The position numbers and the translations under genes are program-made. 64,000 bases of DNA from Staphylococcus condimenti (GTDB taxonomy: Bacteria > Bacillota > Bacilli > Staphylococcales > Staphylococcaceae): contig NZ_CP015114.1 in assembly GCF_001618885.1 (NCBI RefSeq), positions 434,001-498,000 of the forward strand, read 5' to 3'. Position 1 is the stretch's first letter. Every line of letters starts with the position of its first letter. Positions 1-11,278 of the stretch are shown piece by piece. The notes beneath the pieces are model-generated. The model ran no database searches. It was not told the origin of the DNA and worked only from the letters and a program-made list of their open reading frames with translations.

Positions 1-856
1 TCACTTCACAATTAACGCCAAACAATAGTTGAACACTCTGTGCAATTTTAGTCATTTGATCTTTTACAATTTGTAAATCTTCAGTATCATACGTACGTAT
101 TGTACCTTCTAAGTAACCGTGGCTAGGGACTGTATTAATAGCTTCTCCAGCTTCAAATCGTCCAATATGCACAATGTTATATTGCAATCCATTAAGGTGG
201 TATTGTTGAATTGTACTAACTTGATTTAATACATGCTGCAATCCTTCACCACAAGAAAGTCCTTGTTCTTTATTAGCTACATGACTTGATTGACCCTCTA
301 GGAAAAATCTATATTCAGTAGCGCTTGCAGTGATTTCCTCATTAAGTATTGTAACTGTTCCTTCATCATTGAAAGGCATCACATGTATACCGAAAATGGC
401 TTCAATAGGGTATTGCTCAAATGCGCCAGCTTTTATGAGGTGATTTGCACCACCGCCTGTTTCTTCTGCAGGTTGGAATATAAAAACAACATTATGAGGT
501 AGCTCTCCTTTATCAGCCAATGATTTGCAACGTTTAACAAATAAAAGCAGAGCAGTCGTATGACCATCATGGCCGCAAGCATGCATGACGTTATCTTTAC
601 TACTTCTGAAATCAATTTCATTTTCTTCATGTATAGGTAGGGCGTCAATATCAGCTCTATAAGCGATAGTATGCTGGCTGTTTCCTTCTAAATAAGCAAT
701 TGCTCCTGTTTCTAATGGACGAGTATAAGGAACTCCGAGGGCTTCCAAAAATTCTATAATGTGTGCTGTAGTTTCAAACTCTTGAAAACTTAATTCGGGA
801 TTTTGATGTAAATGGCGACGATGTTCAATAACAAATTCTAATTCACTTTGAGTCAT
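1..856 (-). CDS. M20-family amidohydrolase, probable N-acetyl-diaminopimelate deacetylase (3' end outside window)
   Basis: Translating the minus strand from the ATG at 854-856 gives an open frame of about 285 codons that runs off the left edge. The start has a good ribosome binding site (AAAGGAAGG). Visible M20 metallopeptidase motifs are YRADIDALP, a metal-binding HACGHDGH and the PAEETGGG region. It sits just downstream of dapD in the lysine operon. In the acetylase branch of diaminopimelate synthesis, the step after transamination of the DapD product is removal of an acetyl group by such an enzyme, so N-acetyl-diaminopimelate deacetylase is the context-based call. Relatives annotated as hippurate hydrolase or generic amino-acid amidohydrolase look alike, and sequence alone does not separate them. 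The C-terminal part of the protein is not visible. Confidence 0.88.
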   Translation of the reverse strand, partial: MTQSELEFVIEHRRHLHQNPELSFQEFETTAHIIEFLEALGVPYTRPLETGAIAYLEGNSQHTIAYRADIDALPIHEENEIDFRSSKDNVMHACGHDGHTTALLLFVKRCKSLADKGELPHNVVFIFQPAEETGGGANHLIKAGAFEQYPIEAIFGIHVMPFNDEGTVTILNEEITASATEYRFFLEGQSSHVANKEQGLSCGEGLQHVLNQVSTIQQYHLNGLQYNIVHIGRFEAGEAINTVPSHGYLEGTIRTYDTEDLQIVKDQMTKIAQSVQLLFGVNCEV

Positions 857-971
857 AATATCCTTCCTTTATTCACTATAATATGTATAAAAGGCGTATG
901 TGCTACTCTATACAACGCACACAATACGCCTTTTTAATTAATCATAAAATTATATAAGTGTGATAAATCAC

Positions 972-1691
972 TTAGTCATTCAACTTACGTAATGCTGAAA
1001 CAATTTCACGTTTAGAGTCTTCAACTTCAGAAGTTTGTTTAATTACTTTTGCAGGTGTACCTGCAACTACAGCACCGGCAGGTACATCTTGGGTTACAAT
1101 TGCACCTGCAGCTACAATTGAGCCTTCTCCAACTCTAACACCTTCAAGAATAACTGCATTAGCACCAATTAATACATTATCTTCAATGATAACAGGAGAG
1201 GCACTTGGCGGTTCAATTACGCCAGCTAACACTGCACCTGCGCCAACGTGGACATTTTTACCAGTAGTGGCACGTCCACCTAAAGTAGCATTCATATCAA
1301 TCATTGTGCCTTCTCCAACAACAGCACCAATATTGATTGTAGCACCCATCATAACTACAGCACCATCTTCGATTACAGCATGTTCTCTGATAAATGCACC
1401 TGGTTCAATACGTGCATTTGTATTACGTAAATCTTTTAATGGAATAGCTGAATTACGACGATCCATTTCAATTTCTACTTCTTCAATATAGTTTTTATTG
1501 TCATTATAGAAATCTTCCCAATCAGAAGCTTCACAGAAAATCACTTTTGAATTTTCGCTTCCAAAAACTTTGAAATTGTCAGGGAAGGTAACTTGTCCTA
1601 ATACACCATTTACATATACTTTAAGCGGTGTTGATTTCTTTGCATTACTAATATATTGAATAATTTCCTCAGCTGAAAAATCTTTAACCAT
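972..1691 (-). CDS. dapD: 2,3,4,5-tetrahydropyridine-2,6-dicarboxylate N-acetyltransferase
   Basis: The 239-residue protein transfers an acetyl group to tetrahydrodipicolinate in the acetyl branch of lysine/diaminopimelate synthesis. Residues 90-205 are a run of hexapeptide repeats (I/V-G-x-x-x-x type, for example [19 protein letters not shown]) that fold as a left-handed beta-helix, the acyl-CoA-binding scaffold of this family. The N-terminal 85 residues match the DapD/DapH N-terminal domain. The length is normal. The ATG follows GAGGAGATGG. It lies 22 bases after dapB and 115 bases before the amidohydrolase, all on one strand, so it belongs to the riboswitch-controlled lysC operon. The Gram-positive acetyl type is often called dapH. 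The hexapeptide signature alone would fit other acyltransferases, but the context settles it. Confidence 0.95.
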   Translation of the reverse strand: MVKDFSAEEIIQYISNAKKSTPLKVYVNGVLGQVTFPDNFKVFGSENSKVIFCEASDWEDFYNDNKNYIEEVEIEMDRRNSAIPLKDLRNTNARIEPGAFIREHAVIEDGAVVMMGATINIGAVVGEGTMIDMNATLGGRATTGKNVHVGAGAVLAGVIEPPSASPVIIEDNVLIGANAVILEGVRVGEGSIVAAGAIVTQDVPAGAVVAGTPAKVIKQTSEVEDSKREIVSALRKLND

Positions 1692-1713
1692 TTAAATTCC
1701 ATCTCCTCTGTTA

Positions 1714-2441
1714 TTAATTATTAATGTTATCAAATGTATAATACCCTTTAGGTTTTGCAACCAATCGTTCCGCAGCTTTTAAAGCACCATTTGCAAAGAT
1801 ATCTTTGGATTGAGCACGGTGTGTTAATTCAATCGTTTCGTCAACGCCTGCAAATAACACATCATGTTCACCCACAATAGTGCCGCCGCGAATCGCACTG
1901 ATTCCGATATCATCAGGTTGTCTTTTTTCATTTTTTTCATGTCTATCATATACAGGATTTACATTATCCTTTAATTCTTTAATGACATCATACAATTTAA
2001 CAAGCGTACCACTTGGTGCATCTACCTTTTTGTTATGATGCGCTTCGATTAATTCGATATCATATCCTTCTAAAAGAGGAACTGCTACTTCTAATAATTT
2101 TGTCAGAACATGAATGCCGTAACTCATATTAGCACTGAAGAAAACAGGCATTTTATGACTTAATGATTCAAGTTTTTCAGTAATTTTTTCTTTTTCGCCT
2201 GTAGTAGCAACTACAAGCGGCAATTCAAAGTCTTCATCAAGAAGTGGCAACAATAATTCTGGGTTTGAAAAATCAATCGCAACATCTGCTGATTCAGCTT
2301 CACTAATATGGGCAAAAGCTGGATAAGGGTAGTCGTTATCTCTGTCAGGAACAATAATTCCTACTATTTCATGTCCTTGTTCTTCAGCAAGACGCGCTAC
2401 ACGTTGGTTCATTGCACCATATCCGATTAACAAAATCTTCA

Positions 2442-2442
<1 letters not shown>
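1714..2442 (-). CDS. dapB: 4-hydroxy-tetrahydrodipicolinate reductase
   Basis: This enzyme reduces the DapA product to tetrahydrodipicolinate with NAD(P)H in the cytoplasm. The 242-residue protein starts with a Rossmann loop ([12 protein letters not shown], residues 7-18). It carries the DapB signature EAHHNKK at residues 133-139 followed by DAPSGT at 141-146, which hold the catalytic His/Lys pair. It is somewhat shorter than the roughly 267-residue E. coli enzyme, as usual in staphylococci. The ATG overlaps the dapA stop codon by one base (TAATG), indicating translational coupling. No internal promoter is evident. Confidence 0.96.
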
Positions 2443-4318
<1,876 letters not shown>

Positions 4319-4402
4319 ATTTACTTCACTCCATTTTATTATTTAAAGGTGGAAAAGTTTTGCTTCCACTGTAATTTCTGAGTTGCTATAGAACGGATAA
4401 AT

Positions 4403-5605
4403 TTAAATATCAAAAGTTTGATACAATTCTTCAACAGCACGTTCGCCATTTTTAGCATCAATAACATAAGAAATACTGATTTCTGATGTCGTCGTTTGAT
4501 AAAAAGGAACGCCTGCATTAATAAGACTTATAAATGCTTTTGAAGCTACGCCAGACATATCTCTCATACCAGAACCGATTAAAGAAATTTTTGCATATTC
4601 ATCATTTAATTTATAATCTAAAGCTTTATAACTTTCTGACAATTTTTCTAAAATACCTTTAATTTGTGTTAAGTCAGTATCTTTAATAGAGAAAGAAAGC
4701 TGCAGCCCATCTAGATTGACGATTTGAGAAATCATATCAACATTTACTTGTCCTTCTTCTAATTCTGAAAATAAATCTGTCATTAATTGGTTATCTGAAA
4801 GAGGATAGCTGATTGTAACGTGCATCATATGTGTATCTAATGCAACACCGGTTACTGCTTTCTTTTCTAAAATTTCTGTTTGTGACATAATCCACGTTCC
4901 TTTCACATTTGATAATGTTCTTCCTAAATACAATGGAATGTTGTAATTATTTGCTAACTCTACACTGCGAGTTTCTAATACACCTGCACCTAATGCGCTC
5001 ATTTCCATCATTTCTTCATAAGAAACAACGCTGAGTCGTTTTGCATCTTTATAGACACGCGGGTCTGTTGCATAAACACCATCAACATCAGTATAGATTT
5101 CACAAGGTGTATTGTTTGCGGCCGCTAAGGCTACAGCAGTTGTATCGGATCCGCCGCGTCCTAATGTTGTAATTTCAAACTCATCATTAATACCTTGGAA
5201 TCCTGCTACAACTAAAACGTCATTTTTTTCAAAAGCTTTATCAAATGTTTCAGGATTGATTTCAGCGATTCTACTTTTCAAATGATGACCTACTGTTTTA
5301 ATTCCGGCTTGATAACCTGTCATTGCTTTTGCATTGACCCCAATGTCATTTAAAATCATCGACAGATATGAAACTGTTTGCTGCTCACCAGTTGTAAGTA
5401 ATAGGGCAAGTTCTTGTTGTTTTGGTTCAGCTGTTAATGCAGCAACATTTTCCATGAGTTGATCAGTTGTTTTCCCCATAGCGCTGACCACTACAATTAA
5501 TTGTTCGTCATTCTCTATTCTATTTTTCAGCATTTCAGCAATATTTCTAATTTTCGTAAAATCACTGACCGACGAACCGCCGAATTTTAAAACACTTCTC
5601 TTCAT
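4403..5605 (-). CDS. lysC: aspartate kinase
   Basis: LysC phosphorylates aspartate, the entry reaction of the aspartate family. The 400-residue protein opens with the kinase motif KFGGSSV (residues 7-13), has LGRGGSDTTAVALA around residues 148-161 and ends in a tandem ACT regulatory region from about residue 255. It is the first gene of the DAP operon. Its leader contains a lysine riboswitch and an intrinsic terminator, which makes it the lysine-repressed isoenzyme. Whether the protein is also feedback-inhibited by lysine is likely from the family but not visible. The start has a GGAGGAC ribosome binding site. Confidence 0.97.
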   Translation of the reverse strand: MKRSVLKFGGSSVSDFTKIRNIAEMLKNRIENDEQLIVVVSAMGKTTDQLMENVAALTAEPKQQELALLLTTGEQQTVSYLSMILNDIGVNAKAMTGYQAGIKTVGHHLKSRIAEINPETFDKAFEKNDVLVVAGFQGINDEFEITTLGRGGSDTTAVALAAANNTPCEIYTDVDGVYATDPRVYKDAKRLSVVSYEEMMEMSALGAGVLETRSVELANNYNIPLYLGRTLSNVKGTWIMSQTEILEKKAVTGVALDTHMMHVTISYPLSDNQLMTDLFSELEEGQVNVDMISQIVNLDGLQLSFSIKDTDLTQIKGILEKLSESYKALDYKLNDEYAKISLIGSGMRDMSGVASKAFISLINAGVPFYQTTTSEISISYVIDAKNGERAVEELYQTFDI

Positions 5606-5647
5606 TTCTTAAATGTCCTCCTCGAAAATAGGGGAGAATCACATATA

Positions 5648-5680
5648 TAAAAAAGCAAGTCCGGAATGCGAACTTGCTCG
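5648..5680 (-). terminator. riboswitch terminator before lysC
   Basis: The stem GCAAGTTC/GGACTTGC around a short loop is followed by a run of T on the minus strand. It lies between the lysine aptamer and the lysC start, so it is the regulated terminator of the switch. Confidence 0.9.
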
Positions 5681-5697
5681 TAGTTTTATATACAAGT

Positions 5698-5862
5698 GAT
5701 GCACTCCATTATTTGGTAATAATGACAGACTTTTAGCTCTTAACCTGAAAGTCCAATAACCATAACTCGCCTTTATGATTACTTCGGCATCTCACCCTTT
5801 CTTTGCCGACTGTAAGCAGACAGTTAATACGACAAATACTTATGATTGATGCGCCTCATCAA
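5698..5862 (-). promoter_or_regulatory. lysine riboswitch (L box) of the lysC operon
   Basis: On the minus strand the leader begins GATGAGGCGCATCA near 5860 and contains AAGGGTGAGATGCCGAAG, the conserved core of the lysine aptamer. It continues to the closing GGAGTGCATCA near 5700. The layout (promoter, aptamer, terminator, lysC) is that of a transcription-terminating switch that shuts the operon off when lysine is abundant. The ends are approximate. Confidence 0.93.
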
Positions 5863-5889
5863 AATAGTTATTCAATTAGTATGTCTCAC

Positions 5890-5918
5890 ATTATACATAG
5901 TTAGATTTAAGATGTAAA
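5890..5918 (-). promoter_or_regulatory. promoter of the lysC-dap operon
   Basis: On the minus strand, TTTACA (5913-5918) and TATAAT (5890-5895) are separated by 17 bases, a near-consensus sigma-A promoter. It would start transcription about 25 bases before the lysine aptamer. The rest of the 6,124-5,920 gap is AT-rich and otherwise holds only the terminator of the ABC-F gene. Confidence 0.85.
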
Positions 5919-6081
5919 CCAGAAATTTAAGATTTTTAAAAATTTACTGAAAAAAACCTCAATTCTGAATCCTATTTACTAAATATGTGTAAATACTACA
6001 AAAGTAGGGCGTATATACATTTCGCATTCATCCTTACCTTGCTAAAAACATTATAACCTAAATCAAAACATTAAAACATAG

Positions 6082-6111
6082 AAAAAAGGTTGGAATTAAA
6101 TCCCAACCTTT
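6082..6111 (-). terminator. terminator of the ABC-F gene
   Basis: The 9-bp stem AAAGGTTGG/CCAACCTTT is followed by T residues on the minus strand just after the ABC-F stop codon. Confidence 0.88.
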
Positions 6112-6124
6112 ATCAATGAATAAA

Positions 6125-7726
6125 TTAACTTAACACACCAGTTTCTTTAAGATATTCTTCATAACTGATTTCTTTAGAAACAGCACCTTTTGGATTAAGA
6201 TCAATCACTCGATTTGCGATTGTATTAATAAATTCAAAGTCATGAGACGTGAAAATAATTGAACCTTTAAATGATTTTAATCCATCATTCACTGCAGTAA
6301 TACTTTCTAAGTCTAAGTGGTTTGTAGGTTCATCCATTAAAAGTACATTAGCACTTGAAAGCATCATTTTACTTAACATACAACGTACTTTTTCGCCCCC
6401 AGATAACACACTAGCTTTTTTCTTAACTTCTTCGCCGCTAAATAGCATACGTCCTAAGAAGCCGCGTAAGAATGTTTCAGTTTGCTCATCTTCAGGAGCA
6501 TATTGGCGTAACCAATCAACTAATGTCATATCAACACCATCAAAATAAGCTGAGTTATCTTTAGGGAAATATGTTTGTGAAGTCGTTACACCCCATTTAA
6601 CTGTACCTTCGTCCGGTTCCATTTCACCAGCTAAAATTTTCAATAATGTTGTTTTAGCGATTTCGCTATCACCGACTAAAACTGCTTTATCATTAGGATC
6701 CATTGTAAATGAAATATTGTCGAGTACTTTTTCGCCATCAATTGTTTTAGAAACATTTTCAACGAATAATAAATCATTACCAATTTCACGTTCTGGTGTA
6801 AATTTAACAAATGGATAACGACGTGAAGAAGGTTGAATATCGTCTAATTCAATTTTTTCTAATTGTTTCTTACGGCTTGTTGCTTGTTTAGATTTAGATG
6901 CGTTAGCAGAGAAACGTGCAACGAACTCTTGCAATTCTTTAATCTTTTCTTCTTTTTTCTTATTTTGTTCTTGCGCCATTTTTTGAGCTAGTTGGCTTGA
7001 TTGATACCAGAAATCGTAATTTCCGACATACACTTGGATTTTGCCGAAATCTAAGTCAGCAATATGTGTACATACATTATTTAAAAAATGACGGTCATGA
7101 GATACAACAATAACTGTGTTTTCAAAATTGATTAAGAAATCTTCTAACCAGCTGATTGCAGGAATATCTAAACCGTTAGTAGGCTCATCCAGTAATAAAA
7201 CATCTGGGTCGCCGAATAAACTTTGGGCTAATAACACTTTAATTTTTTGATTGTTTTCAAGTTCAGACATTTTCTTATCATGCAATTCAGCAGGAATACC
7301 CAAACCAGAAAGAAGTGTAGCAGCATCGGCTTCAGCGTTCCAACCGTTCATTTCTGCAAATTCGCCTTCAAGTTCAGCAGCACGAATACCATCTTCATCG
7401 CTGAAATCTGGTTTCATATAAATTTCATCTTTTTCTTTCATCACTTCAAATAAACGTTCATGACCTTTGATAACAACATCTAGAACACGTTCGTCTTCAT
7501 AAGCAAAGTGATCTTGTTTTAAAATTGCTAATCTTTCATTTTTCCCCATAGAAACATGACCAGTTTGTGAATCTAACTCGCCTGAAAGTATTTTTAAAAA
7601 TGTAGATTTACCAGCACCATTTGCACCGATTAAACCATAGCAATTACCTTCTGTAAATTTGATATTTACATCTTCAAATAATTTGCGATCACCAAATCGC
7701 AAGCTCACATCAGTAACTTGTAACAT
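6125..7726 (-). CDS. ABC-F family ATPase (YbiT/YkpA type)
   Basis: This 533-residue cytoplasmic protein has two ABC domains and no membrane segment, the layout of ABC-F proteins that act on ribosomes. Domain 1 has Walker A GANGAGKST (34-42), Walker B with DEPTNGLD (180-187) and the H-loop His210. A basic linker spans about 245-300. Domain 2 has signature LSGGE (441-445) and Walker B with DEPTNHLD (465-472). Two motifs are degenerate: the domain 1 signature reads LENNQ (156-160), and the domain 2 P-loop reads GDSEIAKTT (352-360), with Ala in place of the invariant Gly before Lys. From memory, the S. aureus orthologue shares both, so they are likely lineage features rather than damage. The exact function is unknown; a translation-factor role is inferred from the family. 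It is monocistronic with its own terminator. Confidence 0.9.
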   Translation of the reverse strand: MLQVTDVSLRFGDRKLFEDVNIKFTEGNCYGLIGANGAGKSTFLKILSGELDSQTGHVSMGKNERLAILKQDHFAYEDERVLDVVIKGHERLFEVMKEKDEIYMKPDFSDEDGIRAAELEGEFAEMNGWNAEADAATLLSGLGIPAELHDKKMSELENNQKIKVLLAQSLFGDPDVLLLDEPTNGLDIPAISWLEDFLINFENTVIVVSHDRHFLNNVCTHIADLDFGKIQVYVGNYDFWYQSSQLAQKMAQEQNKKKEEKIKELQEFVARFSANASKSKQATSRKKQLEKIELDDIQPSSRRYPFVKFTPEREIGNDLLFVENVSKTIDGEKVLDNISFTMDPNDKAVLVGDSEIAKTTLLKILAGEMEPDEGTVKWGVTTSQTYFPKDNSAYFDGVDMTLVDWLRQYAPEDEQTETFLRGFLGRMLFSGEEVKKKASVLSGGEKVRCMLSKMMLSSANVLLMDEPTNHLDLESITAVNDGLKSFKGSIIFTSHDFEFINTIANRVIDLNPKGAVSKEISYEEYLKETGVLS

Positions 7727-7879
7727 GAATTTCCTCCATTAATTGATATTTCTAACGCATGAATTATACCACAGATAAGCAATTCTTTCGATGGACTATG
7801 TTTTTGACGTGTTTCTTCATTGTAAATAAAGTAAAAGTGATGCTATTTTTGTTGTAACTGTAATTCTATTACTTACTCA

Positions 7880-7888
7880 TGTTATAAT
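7880..7888 (+). promoter_or_regulatory. extended -10 promoter of cvfB
   Basis: TATAAT at 7883-7888 is preceded by TG one base upstream (TGTTATAAT), an extended -10 element. No good -35 is visible at 16-18 bases. It lies 31 bases before the cvfB start. Confidence 0.6.
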
Positions 7889-7919
7889 ATTTCTAATACT
7901 GAAAGACAAAGGAGTTTAT

Positions 7920-8828
7920 ATGGCTATAAGAGATAATGATATTATCGGATCAATAGAATTTCTCAAAGTTGTAGGGTTAAATGGTTCTACTTATGAATTG
8001 GAAGGCCCAAACGGCGAAAAAGTGAAATTAAATCAATCCGAAGTTGACGAAGATGATCAATTGGAAATTGGTGAAGAGTATAGTTTCTTCATTTATCCAA
8101 ACCGTTCAGGCGAACTTTTCGCAACACAAAATATGCCTGATATTACAACAAGTAAATATGATTATGTAAAAGTATTAAAAACAGACAGAGATGGTGCTAA
8201 AGTAGATGCCGGATTGCCGAGAGAGGTATTAATTCCTTGGGAAGATCTACCGAAAGTAAAATCGTTATGGCCGCAAAATGGTGATTATGTCTTGGCAACA
8301 CTTCGTATTGATAGTGAAAAACAAATGTTTGCACGATTAGCCTCTGAAACAATAGTCAGTCAAATGTTCACTCCAGTTCATAATGATGAGTTACAAAACA
8401 AAATAATTGAAGCTCGTCCGTATCGTGTATTAAAAGTGGGCAGTTTCTTATTATCCAAAGATGGGTATAAAATCTTCGTTCACGAAACAGAACGTAAATC
8501 AGAACCAAGATTAGGCGAACTTGTAGAAGTACGTATCATCGGTCACAATGAGAAAGGTGAATTAAATGGTTCATTTTTACCGTTAGCTCATGAGCGTCTT
8601 GATGATGATGGACAAGTTGTTTTTGATTTACTTGTAGAATATGATGGAGAGTTACCATTTTGGGATAAATCGAGTCCTGAAGCAATCAAAGAAGTGTTTA
8701 ATATGAGCAAGGGTTCATTCAAACGCGCTATAGGCCATCTTTATAAAAAGAAAATTATTGATATCGAAACTGGTAAAATACGTTTAACTAAAAAAGGGGA
8801 AGCTATTGCAGCTTCTGAGAATAACTAA
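7920..8828 (+). CDS. cvfB: conserved virulence factor B, S1-like RNA-binding protein
   Basis: The 302-residue protein matches the CvfB/YitL family: consecutive S1-like OB-fold domains (roughly residues 1-60, 70-140 and 145-215) and a C-terminal winged-helix region from about 225 (FNMSKGSFKRAIGHLYKKK). In S. aureus the protein binds RNA and affects expression of agr-controlled exoproteins and DNase; that knowledge comes from the family. The ATG follows AAGGAG by seven bases. The gene stands alone between a promoter and a terminator, divergent from the ABC-F gene. The DNA-contacting role of the winged helix is inference. Confidence 0.92.
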   Translation: MAIRDNDIIGSIEFLKVVGLNGSTYELEGPNGEKVKLNQSEVDEDDQLEIGEEYSFFIYPNRSGELFATQNMPDITTSKYDYVKVLKTDRDGAKVDAGLPREVLIPWEDLPKVKSLWPQNGDYVLATLRIDSEKQMFARLASETIVSQMFTPVHNDELQNKIIEARPYRVLKVGSFLLSKDGYKIFVHETERKSEPRLGELVEVRIIGHNEKGELNGSFLPLAHERLDDDGQVVFDLLVEYDGELPFWDKSSPEAIKEVFNMSKGSFKRAIGHLYKKKIIDIETGKIRLTKKGEAIAASENN

Positions 8829-8849
8829 TTAGATACAAATATTTAATCA

Positions 8850-8877
8850 ACTAGGGTGTTTAGCCCTAGTTTTTTTA
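8850..8877 (+). terminator. terminator of cvfB
   Basis: The perfect stem ACTAGGG/CCCTAGT with a 7-base loop is followed by a run of T, 22 bases after the cvfB stop codon. Confidence 0.93.
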
Positions 8878-9251
8878 TTTTCATTTGTAACACAGCTGTA
8901 AAAAATAAAGCAAAATCAAATTTTATACTACAAAATCTCTTCATTTTTTCTCACATCTAAATCTTTTTCTAAAATCTTCCAAAAAAATATTCACTAATTT
9001 TCCATTGAGCAATTATGAACTTAATATTAAAGCATTATTAAAACGTTGTCATATCAGGGTTTTAAATACGATTGTTAACTTTGTAAAGATTGTAAATAAT
9101 TTCACTGTTACCATTAATGATTTATTTACAATTCCTCTATTTTCAATTAACAAAGCGCATGTAATATATGAGTTGAAAGTAATTACATACAGCTTGAGCA
9201 AACAAAAAATTCACAAAGCTCAAATGTTTATTTTTAGGAGGATTTCTTACA
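8878..9251 (+). promoter_or_regulatory. pstS upstream region with periodic TGTWA repeats
   Basis: This 374-base gene-free stretch must hold the pst promoter. TGTTAA at 9073, TGTAAA at 9082 and TGTAAA at 9091 recur every nine bases, and TGTTAC follows at 9106. On the minus strand these read TTTACA/TTAACA, which resemble PhoP half-sites (TTAACA type), although 11-base spacing is usual. A PhoP operator is inferred from position before pstS. No near-consensus -10/-35 pair was found. Confidence 0.45.
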
Positions 9252-10187
9252 ATGAAAAAGTGGCAAGTATTAGGAACTACAGTAATTGGTGCTTCATTAT
9301 TATTAGGTGCATGTGGCAACGGCGGTAACGGCGGCGGAGACAGCAAGGAAAGTGACGCTAAAGGAGAAGTTAAAGGTGACGGTTCTTCAACTGTAGGACC
9401 AATTGTCGAGATTTTAAATGAGAAATTTAATAAAAAATATCCAAACATTACAGTTTCATCTGCAACATCAGGTACTGGTGGCGGATTCGAAAAATTCATC
9501 GCTGGCGAAACAGACTTCTCAAATGCATCACGTCCTATTAAACCAGAAGAGAAAAAGAAATTGGAAGATAAAAATGTTAAATTCAGTGCCTTCAAGATCG
9601 CTCAAGACGGTGTAACAATCGCAGTTAACAAAGACAATGATTTCGTTAAAGAATTAACAATTGATGATTTGAAAAAAATCTACTCTGGACAAGCTAAAAC
9701 TTGGAAAGACGTTAATCCTAAATATCCTTCAAAAGAAATCAAAGCATTCTCACCTGACCAATCTCATGGTACTTATGATTTCTTCAGTGAAGAAGTAATG
9801 GATAAAGGTGATATCAAAGCTGAGAAAAATGCAGATACTAACGTAATCGTTCAATCTGTTACTAACAACAAAGAAGGTATTGGTTACTTCGGTTATAACT
9901 TCTACGAACAAAATAAAGATAAGTTGAAAGAAGTTAAAATCAAAGGTAAAGATGGTAAAGCAATTGCACCAACTAAGAAAACAATCCAAGATTCTTCATA
10001 CGCTTTAAGTCGTCCATTATACATCTACACTAACGACAAAAAACTAAAAGATAACAAAGCATTTAATACATTTATGAAGTTTGTACTTGAAGATAAAGGT
10101 AAATCAGCTGAAAAAGCTGGATATGTAGCACTTCCTAAAAAAGACTATGATGACCAACTTAAAAAGTTAAAAGATTTAACTAAATAA
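9252..10187 (+). CDS. pstS: phosphate ABC transporter substrate-binding lipoprotein
   Basis: PstS captures inorganic phosphate at the outer face of the membrane for the PstCAB importer. The 311-residue precursor has a Lys-Trp start, a hydrophobic segment and a lipobox LGAC with Cys21. A Gly-rich linker then leads into the PstS domain with the phosphate-contacting motifs DGSSTVGP (residues 40-47) and SGTGGG. The ATG follows AGGAGGATTT, one of the strongest ribosome binding sites in the window, as expected for an abundant binding protein. pstC lies 163 bases downstream across two hairpins. Regulation by phosphate limitation is inferred from the family. Confidence 0.96.
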   Translation: MKKWQVLGTTVIGASLLLGACGNGGNGGGDSKESDAKGEVKGDGSSTVGPIVEILNEKFNKKYPNITVSSATSGTGGGFEKFIAGETDFSNASRPIKPEEKKKLEDKNVKFSAFKIAQDGVTIAVNKDNDFVKELTIDDLKKIYSGQAKTWKDVNPKYPSKEIKAFSPDQSHGTYDFFSEEVMDKGDIKAEKNADTNVIVQSVTNNKEGIGYFGYNFYEQNKDKLKEVKIKGKDGKAIAPTKKTIQDSSYALSRPLYIYTNDKKLKDNKAFNTFMKFVLEDKGKSAEKAGYVALPKKDYDDQLKKLKDLTK

Positions 10188-10224
10188 TCACAGCAACACT
10201 CAAGTTGAACATCACTTTGCAGTT

Positions 10225-10281
10225 AGAGGCTTTAAACCTCTTTCACATATGTACTTGTCCACCCGAGCTGTGTCTCGGGTG
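10225..10281 (+). terminator. two hairpins between pstS and pstC (leaky terminator or 3' stabiliser)
   Basis: AGAGG/CCTCT at 10225-10241 is followed by an 8-bp GC-rich stem CACCCGAG/CTCGGGTG at 10260-10281 with a 6-base loop. Neither is followed by a proper T run. They may stabilise pstS mRNA or lower read-through into pstC rather than end transcription. Confidence 0.6.
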
Positions 10282-10350
10282 TACTTATTTCATTGAAAAA
10301 CAACTCTATTAAAACTTATTAATTATTCCAAGGGAAGGAAGAAGGGAATT

Positions 10351-11277
10351 ATGAAATCTCAAGGATCTATCAGAGAGATGATCGCAAATAACCAAAGGAA
10401 AAAAAGAGGGATAAGTGATAAATTAGTACCTATCATTTTAGCTATAATCGCTATTATTTCAATCTTAACTACAATAGGTATTTTAGTCACACTCTTAACT
10501 GAAACAATCACATTCTTTACACGTGTTTCACTTACTGAATTCTTATTCACTAAAGAATGGAATCCATTCTCATCATCACCGAAATACGGAATTTGGGCCT
10601 TAATTTTAGGTACATTGAAAGTAACGTTTATTGCAACAATTTTTGCAGTACCTGTTGGATTAGGCGCAGCAATTTACTTAAGCGAATATGCTTCAAAGCG
10701 TATGCGCAGTATCATTAAACCTATCTTAGAAATCTTAGCTGGTATTCCAACTATTGTTTTCGGTTTCTTTGCATTAACGTTTGTAACTCCAACGTTGAGA
10801 CACCTTTTCCCAGATTTAGGAAGTTTCAACTCTATAAGTCCAGGATTGGTTGTCGGTGTTATGATTATTCCACTTATTACAAGTATGAGTGAAGATGCTA
10901 TGGCATCAGTTCCAAACAAAATCAGAGAAGGTGCATTAGGTTTAGGTGCAACAAAATTTGAAGTGTCATTAAAAGTAGTATTACCTGCTGCAATTTCAGG
11001 TATCGTTGCTTCAATTGTTCTTGCAATTTCAAGAGCAATTGGTGAAACAATGATTGTATCATTAGCTGCTGGTAGTACACCAGATTCGTCATTCAGCTTA
11101 ACGGGTTCAATCCAAACAATGACAGGTTATATTGTTCAGGTTGCAACTGGTGACGCAACGTTCGGTTCAGATATTTATTACAGTATTTATGCAGTAGGGT
11201 TCACACTCTTCCTCTTTACACTTGTAATGAATTTAATTTCACAATGGATTTCAAAACGTTTCAGAGAGGAGTATTAA
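10351..11277 (+). CDS. pstC: phosphate ABC transporter permease
   Basis: The 308-residue inner-membrane subunit pairs with PstA to form the phosphate channel. A basic N-terminal tail (residues 1-22) is followed by about six membrane helices. The permease EAA-type loop is around residues 187-210 (REGALGLGATKFEVSLKVVLPAAISGI), where PstB docks. The length is normal for PstC. It follows a GGAAGGAAG ribosome binding site and ends one base before pstA, a coupled arrangement. Confidence 0.95.
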   Translation: MKSQGSIREMIANNQRKKRGISDKLVPIILAIIAIISILTTIGILVTLLTETITFFTRVSLTEFLFTKEWNPFSSSPKYGIWALILGTLKVTFIATIFAVPVGLGAAIYLSEYASKRMRSIIKPILEILAGIPTIVFGFFALTFVTPTLRHLFPDLGSFNSISPGLVVGVMIIPLITSMSEDAMASVPNKIREGALGLGATKFEVSLKVVLPAAISGIVASIVLAISRAIGETMIVSLAAGSTPDSSFSLTGSIQTMTGYIVQVATGDATFGSDIYYSIYAVGFTLFLFTLVMNLISQWISKRFREEY

Positions 11278-11278
11278 G

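Noticed and set aside
9005..9328. Open frame of about 107 codons across the pstS leader
   Set aside because: It has no ribosome binding site, overlaps the pstS start in another frame and has a random composition; the region is better read as regulatory.
9143..9595. Minus-strand frame of about 150 codons opposite pstS
   Set aside because: It is a mirror of strong pstS codon bias with no ribosome binding site; pstS is certain.
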